Below, piece after piece: positions 61,369 through 64,000 of a DNA stretch of 64,000 nt. This stretch comes from Phoenix dactylifera (taxonomy: Eukaryota > Streptophyta > Magnoliopsida > Arecales > Arecaceae), in NCBI RefSeq assembly GCF_009389715.1, contig NC_052399.1, positions 24,995,146 through 25,059,145 on the forward strand, written 5' to 3'. The translations under genes were made by a program, and so were the position numbers. Position 1 is the stretch's first letter; each line of letters begins with the position of its first letter. A model generated the notes under the pieces. That model searched no databases, was not told the origin of the DNA, and was given only the letters and a program-made list of their open reading frames with translations.

Positions 61369-64000
61369 GTATTGCTTCATCCATGCTCTTCTTTGCAATT
61401 TTTTCCCTCTAATTGTCTCTTTAAAGGAATTGCTTTTGGTTTAAGCAAATAACCCCCAAATGGAATTTTCAAAGTGTTGCATATGAATTAGGGAATAACC
61501 AAGGAACAGGCATGATTCAACCATTGGGCACTAACTTTGAACATCACTAGACCTGTATACATTTTTGTTTATGCTTGAAGGCCATGGAGAAGCTTAACTT
61601 ATAAAAATAGATTCAGAAGGGGTGGTCCTATAGTTTTGTTAGGGTCTAACAAAACAGTTAATGAAGCGACTGGTGGGATACCTTTAAATTGGATTAGGAT
61701 GCAGATAGCATGACTCTTACCAAGTCTTTTTATTATTAAAGATAAGGAAAACAATAAATTGTTAATATAAGGTGACTGAACAAAGTCTCGCCATTTGCTT
61801 TTCAAAATCTAATGGAAAGAATTTTTATAAAAGAAGGGAAAAAAGTCATGTATAAGAGGATGAGCCAACTTGACTAAGAATTAAGAAGTACAGAGGCTGA
61901 ATTTAGTCAAGGCCTAAGCAGTTGGACAGCAATGGAGCAATAGGATACAGCCCTTTATTGTTTTTTGAAGATGTGCTCCAATTTCATAAGATGGCATGCA
62001 TTTTGGAGTTTGGACAGTCTTTTTCTTTGGAAAAAAGAAGAAAATAATTTGAGCCAAACAACTCAAAGCCTAGAGTACTTCATATCAATTAATTTGCTTG
62101 TAAGGAGAGATGTGTTAGTACAAGTGCAACATATTAATGATATAGTAAAAGGTGCAAATAACTTCTCTTTAGAATTTATTAGGAGTGAGTGAAGAAAGAA
62201 CATAATCCCAGATATTTTGATCACGTGACAGCTTTGGTTTTTGAAAGATTATCTGATGATGGCATTTTCATGCAAGATAAATTGATAGTTGTGCCATGAA
62301 ACTTGAAATGTTTTAGGATTTTAAATAGATTTCAAATAAAAAAGGAACACTTGTAGTTGTACTTAAAAATTAGGCTTCAACCATGTGGCTAATTGAATGT
62401 AGAGCATGAAAAAAGGTGGATGTGGAGCATGATTGACGGATCAAGATACAAGAAGAATTATCTGTAAACAAACCAAAAGTAGGGCTATCTCCCTCTAGAT
62501 TCTAGAACATGTTTCCAATCATTAAAAAGTATTGGATCGGGAAACATAGAAATGCTCTCGTGTTAATTAAATGACATTCTTTGTTGTCTAGAGACATTAC
62601 CGCTCATTTCTGAGCATCCACTCGTTGTGGTTCTATGTTTCAGTTGACACTTTGAAAAAAGCAAAATGGAACATTTTGATTGTGGTTAGAATGGTTTGTA
62701 AAACTGGGTTTGGAATTTCTGCTAGTTTATGAGAGTATATAAATTGTAACATGGGCAAATGGTGCCTTTTTTGTTCATTTCTTTTTTCCCATGATTTTCA
62801 AGAAGCAACTTGTAAGGTTCCAAAGGAAGCTAGAAAAAAGTTGAATTTTGGTTACAGGTTGGCTATCCTAGAACTCAAATGTTATAAAAATGCAAACTCT
62901 CATCTGTTATATTTTCATCAAAAAATTAAAAAACATCTGTTATTTTTTAATTATTTTTTATAAATGTAGTGCGAGGCACTAGAGTGATACATTCAAAGGT
63001 ACTAATAGTATGAAACCTTTGATGGCTAACTTATTTGCTTTTATTTTTCTTGATATGCATATCTTCTCTTGCATCTTTGTACAATTTGGAGTCTGTATTA
63101 TTTGGTCAAATGCTAAAACTAGAGATAAAATTTATCACCAAGGTACGTCGTCTTGGTATTGGGCTCTGTACTGGTATCCTCTTGTCATTATATCGGTATG
63201 CCTGGTACGGAGGCCGGTTCAGCATACTAAGTGTCGCCCTCCGTATCATTTACCGGTACTGAACGCTCTGTACTATCCGGTTCAGTACGCTCCATACCAC
63301 CGGGTTCGGTATGCCCTATATTGTCCGGTTTAGTACGGTATGGTGTACTATATTCACCATAATAATTGTAGTAGAAGATAATTTGACTCTGGAGCCAAAA
63401 TTTTTTTTGAATCCTGCCAGTTATCATTTATCACATTTTGCTAGTTCACACTTGACCTAATTTGTTATGCCAAATGGAGAGAGCGAACTCAACTAAGCCA
63501 AATTAATGGCAAAGTTAACGGAGCCATTAGAAAATACAGAATAAATCCCTTATGCCTTATCCAAAGTATAACTTTAAACATTTGAGTGCAAAATTATCCT
63601 TCAATTGTTAAGTTCACTAAAACTTTCATATTAGGAACATGTTAGGTACAAACTAATTATTGAATGCTTTAATAGGCACGTGCATTGGTTTGTATAAAAT
63701 TCTAGAGAACTAAAAATGTGGGAAGAATGAAGGTCATCACAATTGAAATTAATTTCGTTAACTAAGATTGACGTTGAAAGCATAATCAATGATCGATGGA
63801 GCTGCCAATGTCAGAGTGACCTTAATAATGAAATATTGGTATTTGTGTTTGTTATCATGCTATTTCTACTTAATATACCATTTGGGTAGATTAGGCAAAG
63901 GCATGAATTATGTGGGAAATGTTGTGGGGCCAGTAGAAGTGGTATTATTCCTTTTTTCTTGACACAAAAACATATTTTGTATGTTTCATATATTTGTGTG
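61369..64000 (+). other. CTL-like gene intron 2 (runs off the window)
   Basis: AT-rich DNA with no exon recognised. At about 63140-63345 lies a repeat-like block of alternating CCGGTTCGGTAYG and GTACCGG words on both strands. No other element is seen. Confidence 0.5.

Overview
The window is nuclear DNA from a flowering plant, most likely a monocot. Host genes have short exons, canonical GT-AG introns and GC-rich first exons. They lie far apart in AT-rich DNA that is heavily colonised by LTR retrotransposons, LINEs and small DNA transposons. A palm or palm-like monocot would fit, but the species cannot be proved from this sequence alone. Four host genes can be supported. (1) A plastid- or mitochondrion-targeted acylphosphatase, two exons, minus strand, 11348-11947. 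(2) A complete non-epsilon 14-3-3 gene, five coding exons, minus strand, 19266-34338, encoding 261 aa; its third intron is about 13.8 kb. (3) A complete CURT1A-type thylakoid curvature gene, five exons, minus strand, 45757-48189, 170 aa. (4) The first two coding exons of a choline-transporter-like (CTL/PNS1, SLC44-type) membrane protein, plus strand, from 60691; it runs off the right edge. The four genes have no evident functional link; this is ordinary plant gene spacing. Layout from left to right: 1-11300 is gene-poor, with AT-rich repeats, a hairpin-rich MITE-like piece, an antisense LINE remnant, LTR and gag remnants, microsatellites and a 230-bp tandem repeat. 11348-12560 holds the acylphosphatase gene and an inverted-repeat-flanked insertion. 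12640-16000 shows little. 16003-18477 is a dispersed repeat (copy A) carrying a Pack-MULE-like element with a 9-bp target duplication and a captured, stop-bearing O-fucosyltransferase exon; the matching unoccupied copy B lies at 21942-23183. 19266-34338 is the 14-3-3 gene; its giant intron holds copy B, a dead hAT transposase and a nearly intact 4.25-kb LTR element (27734-31979, 5-bp target duplication) with a single 534-codon ORF. That ORF fuses a zinc knuckle, an RT stub, the integrase C-terminus and a chromodomain. 36601-44960 is a degraded Tat-type Ty3/gypsy element whose 5' LTR was split by a 3.0-kb solo LTR with its own target duplication. 45757-48189 is CURT1A. 49030-51550 has Ty1/copia RT-RNase H and LINE remnants. 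52380-59400 has a second Tat-type element: integrase, tandem repeats, antisense extra ORFs and a Sirevirus-like LTR. 60691-64000 is the CTL gene. The most notable observations are the in-frame deletion-derived chromodomain retroelement inside the 14-3-3 intron, the Pack-MULE with its paralogous empty site, the nested solo LTR, and the antisense coiled-coil ORF of the Tat elements. I found no convincing wholly new system. All calls were made by eye; family assignments rest on recognised motifs, not database searches.
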